Assembly (NCBI RefSeq): GCF_002797715.1
Contig: NZ_PGFF01000001.1
Coordinates: 2,937,304-3,001,303 of the forward strand
DNA: 64,000 nt
Direction of reading: 5' to 3'
Source: Diaminobutyricimonas aerilata
GTDB lineage: Bacteria; Actinomycetota; Actinomycetes; Actinomycetales; Microbacteriaceae
The notes under the pieces were generated by a model. It was not told where the DNA came from. It was given only the letters and a program-made list of their open reading frames with translations, and ran no database searches. The stretch's first letter is position 1; the number at the start of each line of letters is the position of its first letter. Of the stretch, positions 1 to 9,632 are shown one piece after another. Position numbers and translations under genes: made by a program.

Positions 1-2
1 GC

Positions 3-1928
3 GGCCCGGAGACATCCCTCGAGGATGCCGTCGGTCGTGTGGCAGAGACGGTCATGGCGGAACAGCCGGCCATGCCTGCCTCACTCGCCGACCTGACACT
101 TCTGGCTTTCGCCACGCGCGTCGTCGTGGCGGAGTGGCTGACGCTCGATCTCGCCCAGGCGCTCGCTCCGGATGCCGACGCCACAACGCTGCTGCGGGAG
201 CTGGAGCGCGAAGGTCTCGGATCGTGGAGCGAGAGCTCCTCGGGCGCGGTGTTCCGTTTCCAGCCGTTCGTGCGCACGGCACTCCTGACCCGATCCGAGT
301 CGCACGACCCCGCCGAGCAACGGGCCCTGCGTCGCGCCTACGCCCGCTGGGCCGACGTCGCCGGCCATCCGGTGCTCGCCGGCCGCCAGGCGGTCGCTCT
401 CACCGACTGGGCGTTCCTGGCGCACCTCTCCCAGCGCCATTTCCGGCGGATCATGGTGCTGCACCGCTCGGAGTGGTCCGAGCTCATGGGCGCCGTTCCG
501 TTCGACCAACTGCTGCGACACCCGGTGCTCGGGGCGGTTCTCATCCAACTGCTGAATGCCGACAGCGGGGCGACCGACCGGATGCGCGGGATCGCAACCG
601 TTCTGCTGACCGGTCTGGCACCCCTGCGCGAGCACGGTTCGACGCCGGACCGCATCTGGCGCAACGCCTCCGCCCTGGCAGCCGAGCGGATCTCCGGACG
701 CTATTCCGCCGCCGCGACGACCGCGCAGCGGCTCGCCACCCTCGTCGAGGCGCTCACCCCGCTCGAGATGGACGCAGTCGAGGGTTTCCTTCCGATCCTG
801 CACGTGCATCTCGGCACGACGCGACTCTACGCCGGCGACCTCGTGGGCGCCGTGTCGCACCTCGACGAGGCACTCCGTCTCGAGAACGACTCGCAGTGGG
901 CGCATCTGCATGCGCGGAGCCTGCTGGCGCTCATCGCCGCTCTGCGCGGAGAGCTGCCGCTCGCAGCTCGACATGCGGACGAGGTTGAAGCGCTCATCCG
1001 GATCCCCGGGTGGCGGGGCACGTACTCCGCCGCGGGATTCCACCTCGCGCGCGCGCTCATCCACATCGAGGCTTTCGACGGTACGGCCGCCCGGGCGGAA
1101 CTCGCCCAACTCGAACGCCACTACCACACGATCGAACATTGGCCGCTGATGACAGCGGTCGACGCCCTGACGTCCCTCGTCGACGGCGGTGCAGCGGCTG
1201 CTGCCGCGGCGCTTCCCGCCCGCATCCGGAAGCGGTCGCGGCGGTCTCAGACGAGCGCGGTGATGCGCGATCTGCTCGCCGCCACACAGGCGGATCTGCT
1301 GCTGGCGGGTGGCGAGTCCGGCGCAGCGGAACGGGCTCTCGGGCACGCCGACCACCGCGACGGCGTCACGGTGGTGCTGGCGGCCGCCCGAACCGCACTC
1401 GCGCGCGGCGACGATGCCCGCGCCATCAGCCTCACCGAGCGGCTCGTCGGAGCGGATGGCGCCAGTCCCCGAACGCTCGCGAGCCTGCTGCTCGTGCGCG
1501 CGGTCGCTCGCGAGCGGTCGGGACGTGCCGGCGAGGCACTCCTCGCCCTCGAGCAGGCGCTCGACGTGCTCGAGACCCACGACCTGCGGGTGCCGCTTGC
1601 GCTCGTGCCCCGCGCGCGCCTCAAGTCGCTCGCCGTCTCCCTGCCGACCGGCCCGAGCAGGCGGCTCCGCGCGCTGCTGGAGGAGACTCCTGCCCTGATC
1701 CCCCTCGCATCCGTGTCGACGTCGGCGGCTCGCCTGACGCCCCGTGAGATCGCGGTACTCGAGCAGCTCACCGGCGATGCGAGCGTTCGCCAGATCGCCG
1801 ACACCCTCTTCGTCTCCCCCAACACCGTGAAATCCCAGCTCCGCAGCCTCTACCGCAAGCTCGGAGTGTCCACCCGGGAGGAGGCCGTCTCCGTCGCCTC
1901 CGCTTCCGGACTCCTCCGCGAGGACTGA
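3..1928 (+). CDS. LuxR/MalT-type transcriptional regulator, 5'-partial
   Basis: C-terminal portion of a large ATP-dependent LuxR-family regulator. The frame is open to the left edge with no stop, so the first possible start inside the window (GTG at 39) is probably not the true one. MalT-like proteins carry an N-terminal P-loop ATPase that is missing here and should lie upstream. Visible parts are a winged-helix-like segment and a long alanine/leucine-rich helical-repeat (TPR-like) region. The end is a LuxR helix-turn-helix starting at LTPREIAVLEQL, with the recognition motif VSPNTVKSQLRSLYRKLGV. The signal it reads is unknown. It converges on tuf and is separated from it by a terminator. Confidence 0.85.
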   Translation, partial: GPETSLEDAVGRVAETVMAEQPAMPASLADLTLLAFATRVVVAEWLTLDLAQALAPDADATTLLRELEREGLGSWSESSSGAVFRFQPFVRTALLTRSESHDPAEQRALRRAYARWADVAGHPVLAGRQAVALTDWAFLAHLSQRHFRRIMVLHRSEWSELMGAVPFDQLLRHPVLGAVLIQLLNADSGATDRMRGIATVLLTGLAPLREHGSTPDRIWRNASALAAERISGRYSAAATTAQRLATLVEALTPLEMDAVEGFLPILHVHLGTTRLYAGDLVGAVSHLDEALRLENDSQWAHLHARSLLALIAALRGELPLAARHADEVEALIRIPGWRGTYSAAGFHLARALIHIEAFDGTAARAELAQLERHYHTIEHWPLMTAVDALTSLVDGGAAAAAAALPARIRKRSRRSQTSAVMRDLLAATQADLLLAGGESGAAERALGHADHRDGVTVVLAAARTALARGDDARAISLTERLVGADGASPRTLASLLLVRAVARERSGRAGEALLALEQALDVLETHDLRVPLALVPRARLKSLAVSLPTGPSRRLRALLEETPALIPLASVSTSAARLTPREIAVLEQLTGDASVRQIADTLFVSPNTVKSQLRSLYRKLGVSTREEAVSVASASGLLRED

Positions 1929-1938
1929 CTGCACGACG

Positions 1939-1976
1939 ACGAAGGGCCGCACCCCTCTCGGGATGCGGCCCTTCGT
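1939..1976. terminator. Bidirectional hairpin between the regulator gene and tuf
   Basis: Perfect 13-bp arms at 1939-1951 and 1964-1976 with a 12-base loop, lying between the convergent stop codons at 1928 and 2020. A short T-rich end on either side and the convergent arrangement fit a shared intrinsic terminator. Confidence 0.8.
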
Positions 1977-2019
1977 TGATCTCGATACGGCGCTGGGCGC
2001 CTACTCGATCAGCGGGGTG

Positions 2020-3213
2020 TTACTTGACGATCTTCGTGACCTTGCCGGCACCCACGGTGCGGCCACCCTCACGGATGGCGAAGCCGAGGCCCTCCTCCAT
2101 GGCGATCGGCTGGATGAGCTCGACCGTCATGTCGGTGGTGTCGCCGGGCATGACCATCTCGGTGCCCTCGGGCAGCGTGATGACGCCGGTGACGTCGGTG
2201 GTGCGGAAGTAGAACTGCGGACGGTAGTTCGCGTAGAACGGGTTGTGACGCCCACCCTCATCCTTGGACAGGATGTACGCGGTGCCCTCGAACTGGGTGT
2301 GCGGCGTGACCGAACCCGGCTTGACGACGACCTGACCGCGCTCCACGTCCTCGCGCTTGGTGCCGCGGAGGAGCAGACCACAGTTCTCGCCGGCCCAGGC
2401 CTCGTCGAGCTGCTTGTGGAACATCTCGATACCCGTGACGGTGGTCTTCTGGGTCGGGCGGATGCCGACGATCTCGACGTCCGAGTTGATGGCCAGCGTG
2501 CCACGCTCGGCGCGGCCCGTGACGACGGTTCCACGACCGGTGATCGTGAAGACGTCCTCGATCGGCATCAGGAACGGCTTGTCCTTGTCGCGCACCGGGT
2601 CCGGGATCGACTCGTCGACGGCCTCCATGAGCTCGACGATGGACTGGGTCCACTTCTCGTCACCCTCGAGGGCCTTGAGGCCCGAGACGCGCACGACGGG
2701 AGCGTTGTCGCCGTCGAAGTCCTGGCTCGAGAGCAGCTCGCGAACCTCGAGCTCGACGAGCTCCAGGATCTCCTCGTCGTCGACCATGTCCGACTTGTTG
2801 AGCGCGACGAGCAGGTAGGGCACGCCGACCTGCTTGGCGAGCAGCACGTGCTCACGCGTCTGAGCCATCGGGCCGTCGGTCGCCGCGACCACGAGGATCG
2901 CGCCGTCCATCTGAGCGGCACCGGTGATCATGTTCTTGATGTAGTCGGCGTGACCCGGGGCGTCGACGTGCGCGTAGTGGCGCTTCGGCGTCTCGTACTC
3001 GACGTGCGAGATGTTGATCGTGATGCCGCGCTGGCGCTCCTCGGGAGCCGAGTCGATCGACGCGAAGTCGCGCTGCACGTTCGTGGCCGACGGGTACTTG
3101 TCGGCGAGCACCTTCGAGATCGCCGCGGTGAGCGTGGTCTTGCCGTGGTCGACGTGACCGATCGTTCCGATGTTGACGTGCGGCTTGGTCCGCTCGAACT
3201 TGGCCTTAGCCAC
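2020..3213 (-). CDS. tuf: Elongation factor Tu
   Basis: GTPase that delivers aminoacyl-tRNA to the ribosome; 397 residues, the usual length. The G1 loop GHVDHGKT is at residues 19-26, followed by the DAPGHADY (G3) and NKSD (G4) motifs, and the protein ends in a typical lysine/valine tail. Start is GTG with a strong GAGGAGG Shine-Dalgarno about 7 bases upstream. It is the last gene of the str operon, 147 bases after fusA. The gap holds two hairpins, which suggests tuf can be expressed apart from the operon. Confidence 0.98.
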   Translation of the reverse strand: MAKAKFERTKPHVNIGTIGHVDHGKTTLTAAISKVLADKYPSATNVQRDFASIDSAPEERQRGITINISHVEYETPKRHYAHVDAPGHADYIKNMITGAAQMDGAILVVAATDGPMAQTREHVLLAKQVGVPYLLVALNKSDMVDDEEILELVELEVRELLSSQDFDGDNAPVVRVSGLKALEGDEKWTQSIVELMEAVDESIPDPVRDKDKPFLMPIEDVFTITGRGTVVTGRAERGTLAINSDVEIVGIRPTQKTTVTGIEMFHKQLDEAWAGENCGLLLRGTKREDVERGQVVVKPGSVTPHTQFEGTAYILSKDEGGRHNPFYANYRPQFYFRTTDVTGVITLPEGTEMVMPGDTTDMTVELIQPIAMEEGLGFAIREGGRTVGAGKVTKIVK

Positions 3214-3243
3214 TGTGGGTCCTCCTCAGGACTCGTTCTGCAG

Positions 3244-3266
3244 GCATCCGGATGGATTCCGGATGC
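3244..3266 (-). promoter_or_regulatory. Hairpin in the tuf leader
   Basis: Perfect 8-bp arms at 3244-3251 and 3259-3266 with a 7-base loop, about 30 bases upstream of the tuf start. The neighbouring 3275-3300 stretch is locally AT-rich and could hold a tuf promoter, but no convincing -35 box is visible. Confidence 0.4.
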
Positions 3267-3328
3267 TCTGCGGGTTTGTGTGTACCTATGTTACTTACGT
3301 TCCGAGACAGGGAGCCTGCCCCGTGGGG

Positions 3329-3355
3329 CGGCGGACCGCTTGCGGCGGTCCGCCG
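3329..3355 (-). terminator. Hairpin just downstream of fusA
   Basis: Perfect 11-bp GC-rich stem at 3329-3339 and 3345-3355 with a 5-base loop, starting 6 bases after the fusA stop. There is no U-run, so it could be a partial terminator, an mRNA end stabiliser, or both. It separates fusA from tuf. Confidence 0.55.
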
Positions 3356-3360
3356 GGCGA

Positions 3361-5475
3361 TCACTCGCCCTTGCTCTTCTGCACGATCTCGTCCGCGACG
3401 TTCTTGGGAACCTCGGCGTACGTCTCGAACTGCATCGAGTAGACGGCGCGCCCCGAGGTCTTCGACCGCAGGTCACCGACGTATCCGAACATCTCGGACA
3501 GCGGCACGTTCGCCCGCACGACCTTGACGCCCGTGGCATCCTCCATCGACTGGATCTGACCGCGACGCGAGTTCAGGTCGCCGATGACGTCGCCCATGTA
3601 CTCCTCGGGCGTACGCACCTCGACGGCCATGATCGGCTCGAGCAGCACGGGGCTGGCCTTACGGGCAGCCTCCTTGTACGCCATCGAACCGGCGATCTTG
3701 AACGCCATCTCCGACGAGTCCACATCGTGGTACTGGCCGTCGAGCAGCGACGCCTTCACACCCACGGTCGGGAAGCCGGCGAGCACGCCCACCTGCATCG
3801 CGTCCTGGATGCCCGCGTCGACCGAGGGGATGTACTCGCGCGGGATGCGACCACCGGTGACCGAGTTCACGAACTCGTAAACCGTGTCGGCCGTGACCTC
3901 CATCGGCTCGAGCTTGATCTGCACCTTGGCGAACTGACCCGAACCACCGGTCTGCTTCTTGTGGGTGTAGTCGTACTTCTCGACCGTCTTGCGGATGGTC
4001 TCGCGGTACGCCACCTGCGGCTTGCCGACGTTCGCCTCGACCTTGAACTCCCGCTTCATGCGGTCGACCAGGATGTCGAGGTGGAGCTCGCCCATGCCCT
4101 TGATGATGGTCTGGCCGGTCTCCTGGTTCTGCTCGGTGCGGAACGTCGGGTCCTCTTCGGCGAGCTTCTGGATGGCCGTGCCGAGCTTCTCCTGGTCGGC
4201 CTTCGTCTTCGGCTCGATGGCGACCTCGATGACGGGCTCCGGGAAGGTCATCGACTCGAGGATGACCTGCGAGTTCGGGTCGGAGAGGGTGTCACCGGTC
4301 GTGGTGTCCTTGAGGCCGATCACCGCGTAGATGTGGCCCGCGGTGACGCTGTCGACCGGGTTCTCCTTGTTGGCGTGCATCTGGAAGATCTTGCCGATGC
4401 GCTCCTTCTTGCCCTTGGTCGAGTTGATGACCTGGGCGCCCGACTCGATGGTGCCCGAGTACACGCGCACGTAGGTGAGTCGACCGAAGAACGGGTGCAC
4501 CGCGATCTTGAACGCGAGGGCCGAGAACGGCTCGGTCGCGTCGGCGTGACGCTCGATGACCTTCTCCTCGTCGCGCACGTCGTGACCCTGCACGGCAGGC
4601 ACGTCCAGCGGGCTGGGGAGGTAGTCCACGACCGCGTCGAGCATCGGCTGCACGCCGCGGTTCTTGAACGCCGAGCCACAGAAGACCGGGTAGATCTCGC
4701 TGTTGACGGTGAGCTTGCGCACGGCCGCCTTGATCTCGTCGGACGAGATCTCCTCGCCGCCGAAGAACTTCTCGAGCAGCGCGTCGTCGGTCTCGGCGAC
4801 GGTCTCGAGCAGCTTCTGGCGGTACTCCTCGGCGCGCTCCTGGAGGTCGGCCGGGATCTCCTCGATCTCGTACTTCGCACCCATCGCGACGTCACCCTTG
4901 GCGTCGCCGCGCCAGGTGAGCGCACGCATCTCGACCAGGTCGACGACACCCTCGAAGCTCGACTCCGAACCGATCGGGAGCTGCATCACGAGGGGCTTCG
5001 CGCCGAGGCGCTTGATGATCGTGTCGACGGTGAAGTAGAAGTCCGCGCCGAGCTTGTCCATCTTGTTGACGAAGCAGATGCGGGGCACGTCGTACTTGTC
5101 GGCCTGACGCCAGACCGTCTCGGACTGGGGTTCGACGCCCTCCTTGCCGTCGAAGACGGCGACGGCACCGTCGAGCACGCGGAGCGAACGCTCGACCTCG
5201 ACCGTGAAGTCCACGTGACCGGGGGTGTCGATGATGTTGATCTGGTGGTTGTTCCAGAAGCACGTCGTGGCGGCCGACGTGATGGTGATGCCGCGCTCCT
5301 GCTCCTGCGCCATCCAGTCCATCGTCGCGGCGCCGTCGTGCACCTCACCGATCTTGTGGGTGATGCCCGTGTAGAACAGGATGCGCTCGGTGGTGGTGGT
5401 CTTGCCGGCATCGATGTGAGCCATGATGCCGATGTTGCGGACCTTGTTCAGGTCGGTGAGCACGTCGAGTGCCAC
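3361..5475 (-). CDS. fusA: Elongation factor G
   Basis: Translocase GTPase of the ribosome; 704 residues, normal for EF-G. The G1 loop AHIDAGKT is at residues 19-26, with DTPGHVDF (G3) and NKMD (G4), then the G', II, III, IV and V domains ending in the C-terminal EGYV-type region. GTG start with AAGGAA upstream. Third gene of the str operon, between rpsG and tuf. Confidence 0.98.
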   Translation of the reverse strand: MALDVLTDLNKVRNIGIMAHIDAGKTTTTERILFYTGITHKIGEVHDGAATMDWMAQEQERGITITSAATTCFWNNHQINIIDTPGHVDFTVEVERSLRVLDGAVAVFDGKEGVEPQSETVWRQADKYDVPRICFVNKMDKLGADFYFTVDTIIKRLGAKPLVMQLPIGSESSFEGVVDLVEMRALTWRGDAKGDVAMGAKYEIEEIPADLQERAEEYRQKLLETVAETDDALLEKFFGGEEISSDEIKAAVRKLTVNSEIYPVFCGSAFKNRGVQPMLDAVVDYLPSPLDVPAVQGHDVRDEEKVIERHADATEPFSALAFKIAVHPFFGRLTYVRVYSGTIESGAQVINSTKGKKERIGKIFQMHANKENPVDSVTAGHIYAVIGLKDTTTGDTLSDPNSQVILESMTFPEPVIEVAIEPKTKADQEKLGTAIQKLAEEDPTFRTEQNQETGQTIIKGMGELHLDILVDRMKREFKVEANVGKPQVAYRETIRKTVEKYDYTHKKQTGGSGQFAKVQIKLEPMEVTADTVYEFVNSVTGGRIPREYIPSVDAGIQDAMQVGVLAGFPTVGVKASLLDGQYHDVDSSEMAFKIAGSMAYKEAARKASPVLLEPIMAVEVRTPEEYMGDVIGDLNSRRGQIQSMEDATGVKVVRANVPLSEMFGYVGDLRSKTSGRAVYSMQFETYAEVPKNVADEIVQKSKGE

Positions 5476-5514
5476 GGGGGTTCCTTCTTTCGGGAGTTGT
5501 CACTGGACGCGCAA

Positions 5515-5539
5515 CGAGCGGCGCACAGGGCGCCGCTCG
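5515..5539 (-). promoter_or_regulatory. Hairpin in the rpsG-fusA spacer
   Basis: Perfect 10-bp stem (5515-5524 with 5530-5539) and 5-base loop between the rpsG stop and the fusA start. In enterobacteria the equivalent spacer is the S7 feedback site; whether this hairpin has that role is inference. Confidence 0.45.
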
Positions 5540-5560
5540 AGCGCGGAGTGGGAGTGCGTG

Positions 5561-6031
5561 TTACCAGCGGTAGTGCGCGAAGGCCTTGTTCGACTCGGCC
5601 ATCTTGTGCGTGTCCTCGCGGCGCTTGACCGCGGCACCGAGGCCGTTCGACGCGTCGAGGATCTCGTTGGTGAGGCGCTCGGTCATGGTCTTCTCGCGGC
5701 GGGCCTTGGCGTAGCTGGTGAGCCAACGCAGCGCGAGCGTGTTCGCGCGGTGCGGCTTGACCTCGACCGGCACCTGGTAGGTCGAACCACCGACGCGACG
5801 GCTCTTGACCTCGAGCGTGGGGCGCACGTTGTCGAGCGCCTTCTTCAGCGTGACGACCGCATCCTGACCGTTCTTGGCCGCGACGCCCTCGAGCGCGCCG
5901 TAGACGATGCGCTCGGCGAGACCCTTCTTGCCGTCGAGCAGGATCTTGTTGACGAGCTGGCTGACGATCGGAGCGCTGTAGACCGGGTCGGCGACGACGG
6001 GGCGCTTCGGGGCGGGACCCTTGCGGGGCAT
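5561..6031 (-). CDS. rpsG: 30S ribosomal protein S7
   Basis: 156-residue S7, which binds the 3' major domain of 16S rRNA. Recognisable by the [12 protein letters not shown] start and the central [14 protein letters not shown] motif. Its ATG overlaps the rpsL stop by one base (TAATG), indicating translational coupling. Confidence 0.98.
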   Translation of the reverse strand: MPRKGPAPKRPVVADPVYSAPIVSQLVNKILLDGKKGLAERIVYGALEGVAAKNGQDAVVTLKKALDNVRPTLEVKSRRVGGSTYQVPVEVKPHRANTLALRWLTSYAKARREKTMTERLTNEILDASNGLGAAVKRREDTHKMAESNKAFAHYRW

Positions 6032-6405
6032 TACTTCTTCTCCATCTTCGCGCCGTAGCGGCTGCGAGCCTGCTTGCGGTTCTTCACGGCCTGGGTGTCC
6101 AGAGCGCCGCGGATGATCTTGTAGCGCACACCGGGGAGGTCCTTCACACGACCGCCGCGCACGAGCACCATCGAGTGCTCCTGCAGGTTGTGGCCCTCAC
6201 CGGGGATGTAGGCGGTCACCTCGGTGCCGTTCGACAGCTTGACGCGGGCGACCTTGCGCAGAGCCGAGTTCGGCTTCTTCGGGGTCGTGGTGTACACACG
6301 GGTGCACACGCCGCGCTGCTGGGGGTTGGCCTTCAGGGCGGGGGCCTTGGTCTTGGAGACCTTGGCGCTGCGTCCCTTTCGGACCAACTGCTGAATCGTT
6401 GGCAC
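6031..6405 (-). CDS. rpsL: 30S ribosomal protein S12
   Basis: 124-residue S12 of the decoding centre. Conserved [12 protein letters not shown]-terminus, [15 protein letters not shown] and [16 protein letters not shown] segments. Both lysines classically mutated to streptomycin resistance (in KPNSALRK and in RVKDLPGV) are wild type. GTG start with AAGGAG about 9 bases upstream. First gene of the str operon. Confidence 0.98.
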   Translation of the reverse strand: MPTIQQLVRKGRSAKVSKTKAPALKANPQQRGVCTRVYTTTPKKPNSALRKVARVKLSNGTEVTAYIPGEGHNLQEHSMVLVRGGRVKDLPGVRYKIIRGALDTQAVKNRKQARSRYGAKMEKK

Positions 6406-6605
6406 TGGACTTGCTCCTTGTGGGTTGTACTGCCGGTCTTTTCTGCACTACCGACCTCGCCGCGCAAAGCGGGCGTGTCGGGTTCGTCTGGTTCCTACCG
6501 GCGGTACACAATGCTTCTCGTACTGCTGGTCGGCACGGCGGTGGGGATCGAGGCCGATCCGACTTCGCCGGGAATCGGGCGCGCGTCAAAGCGCACACCG
6601 CAGAA

Positions 6606-6634
6606 ATACTAGCCTCTGCGGTCAGGCCGGTCAA
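6606..6634 (-). promoter_or_regulatory. Housekeeping-sigma promoter of the str operon
   Basis: On the minus strand: -35 TTGACC (6629-6634), a 17-base spacer, -10 TAGTAT (6606-6611). Transcription would start near 6599, giving an rpsL leader of about 190 bases. The rest of the 6406-6716 gap holds no gene. Confidence 0.75.
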
Positions 6635-6716
6635 ATGGTCCGGAGCCCGACACGAAGGTCATCCGCCGACGCCGCCCGGGCATTCCCCGAGCGGCGTCGA
6701 TGCATCCGGTGCGCGA

Positions 6717-8105
6717 TCACGCCGGACGGTACCCGTTCCGCTCACGTTCGACGCGCACCTGCTCGCGTTCGCGCTCGAAGTCCTCGCGCGCCTCCGCGTT
6801 GCGGGCCTTCACCCGGCGACCGCGGGCGGCGATCGCGGCGCCGATCCACAGCGAGACCTCGCGGGCGACGAGGCCGGCCACGATCACGATGGGGCTCGTC
6901 AGGTAGCCGACGAGGAAGCGCTGGGCCTCGACCGGGGTCATCTGCACGACGCCCTGCAGCACGAGCAGCACGCCCACCGTGCCGAGGTAGGTGAGCAACC
7001 CGACGAAGAGGCTGCCGACCACGTAGGCCCACCATCCGCCGCGGTTGACGATCAGCACGAGCAGCACGAAGGCGATGGCGAACACCACGACCGGGATGTA
7101 GAAGCCCGGCTGGGCGAGGAACCGCACGCTCACGTCGCCGAACGCGGTGCCACGGATGAGCACCGACAGCGCGGCGTAGAGCACGGCGAAGAGCAGGGTC
7201 GACAGCAGCGCGAGCAGCACGCCGAAGCCGCGGTTGCCCTTGCGCTTCGGCGGGGTCGGTTCGGAGACGTAGACCACCTGGCGCTGCGGGGCGTGGGCGG
7301 CATCCGGGTCGGCGACCGGCGGCACGTCGTGGCGGGCGGTCTCCGGGGCGGCGGCCGGGTACACGGCGGTCGCCTGCGGCGCGGTGAGCTCGTCGGCGGT
7401 GCGACCGTCGGGCAGGGTCGGTGCCGCGGTCGTGTCGGCCGCCGCGGTCGTGGCGGCCGCACCGGGGTCGGTCGTCGGTACGACGGGTTCCGTGGGCTTC
7501 TGCGCGACGGGCTCCGCGTCGACGCGCGCCTCGACGGGCACGTCGGGCGCGGTCGGGTCTTCGACGGGACGGTCCGCGGTGTACGCCGTCGCGACCGCGG
7601 TCGGTTCCGCGGGACGCTCGGGCTGCGGCGGCTCGACGAGCTCCGGCGCTCCGGCGCGGTCGTCGCCGCCGACCGTGACGGTGGTGTCGTCGGTCTGAGC
7701 GGACTCGGCACCGTGCTGGTAGCTCGCGGGCTGGGTCGGCGGGAGGCCGGCGGGGGGTTCGGCCGTGGGCGGCAGGTCGGAGAACGGCCGCTCCTCGCCG
7801 GGCGCCTCGGGGTCGAGCGCGTTGCCGACGGGCACCGCCTCCTCGCGCTCGACGAAGGTCTCGTCGGCGCCCTCCTCGCGCTCGACGAACGCGCCGCGCT
7901 CGGCGGGCTGGGCGGGCACGTGGTCGACGGGCGCGTCCGCGGCGCGGGCGTCGTCGACGCTCACGGGCTCGGCGCCGACGGGCTCGCGTCGCTCGTCCAC
8001 GGGCGCGTCGCTCTCCGCGCCGCCCTGAGCGTCCGCCGTCGTGGCGTCGCCGTCGATGTCGCGCCGATCCTCCGGCACCGCGTCGGGGTGAATTCTGTCG
8101 CTCAT
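6717..8105 (-). CDS. Acidic, proline-rich multi-pass membrane protein of unknown function
   Basis: 462 residues; not recognised. The first ~270 residues are a low-complexity, strongly acidic Ala/Pro/Asp/Glu/Thr-rich region. Next comes a short basic segment (PPKRKGNRGFG), about five hydrophobic helices, and a highly charged C-terminal tail rich in Arg/Glu. The layout suggests a cytoplasmic disordered N-terminus with a small membrane domain. ATG start with GAGGAGG 6 bases upstream. It follows pilO by 64 bases on the same strand and may be co-transcribed with the pilus genes, but no family link to pili is visible. Confidence 0.8.
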   Translation of the reverse strand: MSDRIHPDAVPEDRRDIDGDATTADAQGGAESDAPVDERREPVGAEPVSVDDARAADAPVDHVPAQPAERGAFVEREEGADETFVEREEAVPVGNALDPEAPGEERPFSDLPPTAEPPAGLPPTQPASYQHGAESAQTDDTTVTVGGDDRAGAPELVEPPQPERPAEPTAVATAYTADRPVEDPTAPDVPVEARVDAEPVAQKPTEPVVPTTDPGAAATTAAADTTAAPTLPDGRTADELTAPQATAVYPAAAPETARHDVPPVADPDAAHAPQRQVVYVSEPTPPKRKGNRGFGVLLALLSTLLFAVLYAALSVLIRGTAFGDVSVRFLAQPGFYIPVVVFAIAFVLLVLIVNRGGWWAYVVGSLFVGLLTYLGTVGVLLVLQGVVQMTPVEAQRFLVGYLTSPIVIVAGLVAREVSLWIGAAIAARGRRVKARNAEAREDFEREREQVRVERERNGYRPA

Positions 8106-8169
8106 GGGCGCCTCCTCGCGGTCTTCCGGCCGGTTGTGCTGGAAGTCTACTGAAGCCCGGCCGAGAGCC

Positions 8170-8922
8170 TCACTCGGACGCAGCGGTACCCGGCACCGTG
8201 TCAGGTGACGTCGCCGGGGACGCGGATGCGCTCGGCACGAGCACGTACACGTACGCCGAGATCGAGGCCGTCGACTCCTCGCCCGACCCGTCGACCGAGA
8301 AGTCCTTCACGAGGAACAACCGCGGGAGGTTGCGCAACGCGTCGACGAGGCTCACGACCTGCGCGACGTCGCCCTTCACCTGCAGGTCGAGCGGCACCGC
8401 GACGAGGTTGCCCGTCGAGACGAGTGCAGCATCGGTGGGGTCCACGGGTGCTGCACCTTCGAGCGGGTCGATGATCGCCGGCGCCGGCGCAGCGGGCGGT
8501 GCGGCATCCGTCGCCTCCCCGTCGGCGGGTGCGTCCGCCGGCGGGGCCTCCGGCGCGGGAGCGCCTGCGGACGGGGCGCCGTAGAGCACCGGCGTGCCGA
8601 GGGTCGCGCTGGTGATGCCGGCCCCGGATGCGGCGATCGCGTCGTTGAGCTGCAGGTAGATGCCCGACGGGTCGAGTTTCGGCGGAATGGCCGTCGCGAC
8701 CCCGGCGAGCTCGTCCCGCAACGCGTCGATGCCGGCGAACTTCTCTTCGAGCACTGCGAGCTGCTGCTCGTGGAGGGCGTTGTCGGCCTCCGTCTGCAGG
8801 ATCGACCCGGCGGCGGTGCCGATCTCGGTGAGTTTCGGGGCGATCCCCACGAACCAGCCGAGGGCCACGATCGCGACGATGAGAAGGGTTCCGCCGAGCA
8901 CCCACAGTCGGCGCACGCTCAC
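8170..8922 (-). CDS. pilO: PilO-like type IV pilus inner-membrane protein
   Basis: 250 residues from a GTG that overlaps the pilN stop (GTGA). One N-terminal membrane helix (RLWVLGGTLLIVAIVALGWF), a coiled-coil segment, a Pro/Ala-rich insert around the middle, and a C-terminal ferredoxin-like region typical of PilO. In the PilM-PilN-PilO subcomplex it links the cytoplasmic PilM ring to the pilus machinery. No pilP or pilQ follows, as expected without an outer membrane. The longer reading frame starting at 9120 lies inside pilN and is unlikely. Confidence 0.85.
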   Translation of the reverse strand: MSVRRLWVLGGTLLIVAIVALGWFVGIAPKLTEIGTAAGSILQTEADNALHEQQLAVLEEKFAGIDALRDELAGVATAIPPKLDPSGIYLQLNDAIAASGAGITSATLGTPVLYGAPSAGAPAPEAPPADAPADGEATDAAPPAAPAPAIIDPLEGAAPVDPTDAALVSTGNLVAVPLDLQVKGDVAQVVSLVDALRNLPRLFLVKDFSVDGSGEESTASISAYVYVLVPSASASPATSPDTVPGTAASE

Positions 8923-9632
8923 TGGTCGACCCCCTCGGCGTCGACAGTCGGTTCGGCGTCCGCATCGGTGGCCGTTCCGTCGGTGCCGGCCGGGGGCGTC
9001 ACGAGGGCGTCGCGGGTGAGCGACACGGTCGCGATGCCGACGAGGCCGTTCTCGTCCTGCGTGAGTCCGTTCGGCATCACCTCCGACGCTCCCAGCATGC
9101 CGGCGAGGTTGCCCAGCCACGTCGCGTAGTCGGGCACCCCGCCGAAGGACGCGGTGAGCTGCATGGTCGCGATGCGACCGGCTCCGAGCGGCACGGTGGG
9201 TTGCGTGAGGGATTCGAGCGGGCTCGCGCCCTCGACCGAGACACCGGTGATCGTGGCTCCGGCCGGCAACGCGGCGGTCGCGGCGGCGACGTAGGCCGTC
9301 CAGTCGATCTCGGTCGCGGTTCCGACGCGTGCCGCGGCGCGGGAGACGGCGAGTTCGTTCTCGACGACCCGCACATCCGTGTACTGCAACTGCTGGGTGA
9401 GCAGGTCATCCGTGCGCGCCTGGGCGAGCTGCAGTTCGCTTTGCACCTGCAGCGCGACGAACGAGAACAGGCCGTACGCACCGCCGACCACGATCACGGC
9501 GAGCGCCGCGCCGATGATCATCCAGCGGCGCACGACCTTGTCGCGCTCGCGCTCGCGGATCTCGACGGGCAGCAGGTCGACGCGCGGGGACCCGCCGACG
9601 ACGAGGTCGCCCTTCGCGGCGCGGGCGCTCAC
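8919..9632 (-). CDS. pilN: PilN-like type IV pilus assembly protein
   Basis: 237 residues. A short cytoplasmic N-terminus carries the PilM-binding-type motif (PRVDLLPVEIRERERDK), followed by one membrane helix near residues 38-60 and an extracytoplasmic coiled coil/ferredoxin-like part. The acidic C-terminus (DADAEPTVDAEGVDQ) is unusual. Overlaps pilM by 4 bases and pilO by 4 bases. Confidence 0.88.
   Translation of the reverse strand: MSARAAKGDLVVGGSPRVDLLPVEIRERERDKVVRRWMIIGAALAVIVVGGAYGLFSFVALQVQSELQLAQARTDDLLTQQLQYTDVRVVENELAVSRAAARVGTATEIDWTAYVAAATAALPAGATITGVSVEGASPLESLTQPTVPLGAGRIATMQLTASFGGVPDYATWLGNLAGMLGASEVMPNGLTQDENGLVGIATVSLTRDALVTPPAGTDGTATDADAEPTVDAEGVDQ

Noticed and set aside
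3275-3300. tuf promoter in the AT-rich stretch
   Set aside because: TAACAT/TAGGTA-like -10 candidates exist but no -35 at proper spacing; left as a comment only.
1963-5628. 1221-residue plus-strand open frame opposite tuf and fusA
   Set aside because: Antisense shadow of high-GC coding sequence; tuf and fusA on the other strand are unmistakable.
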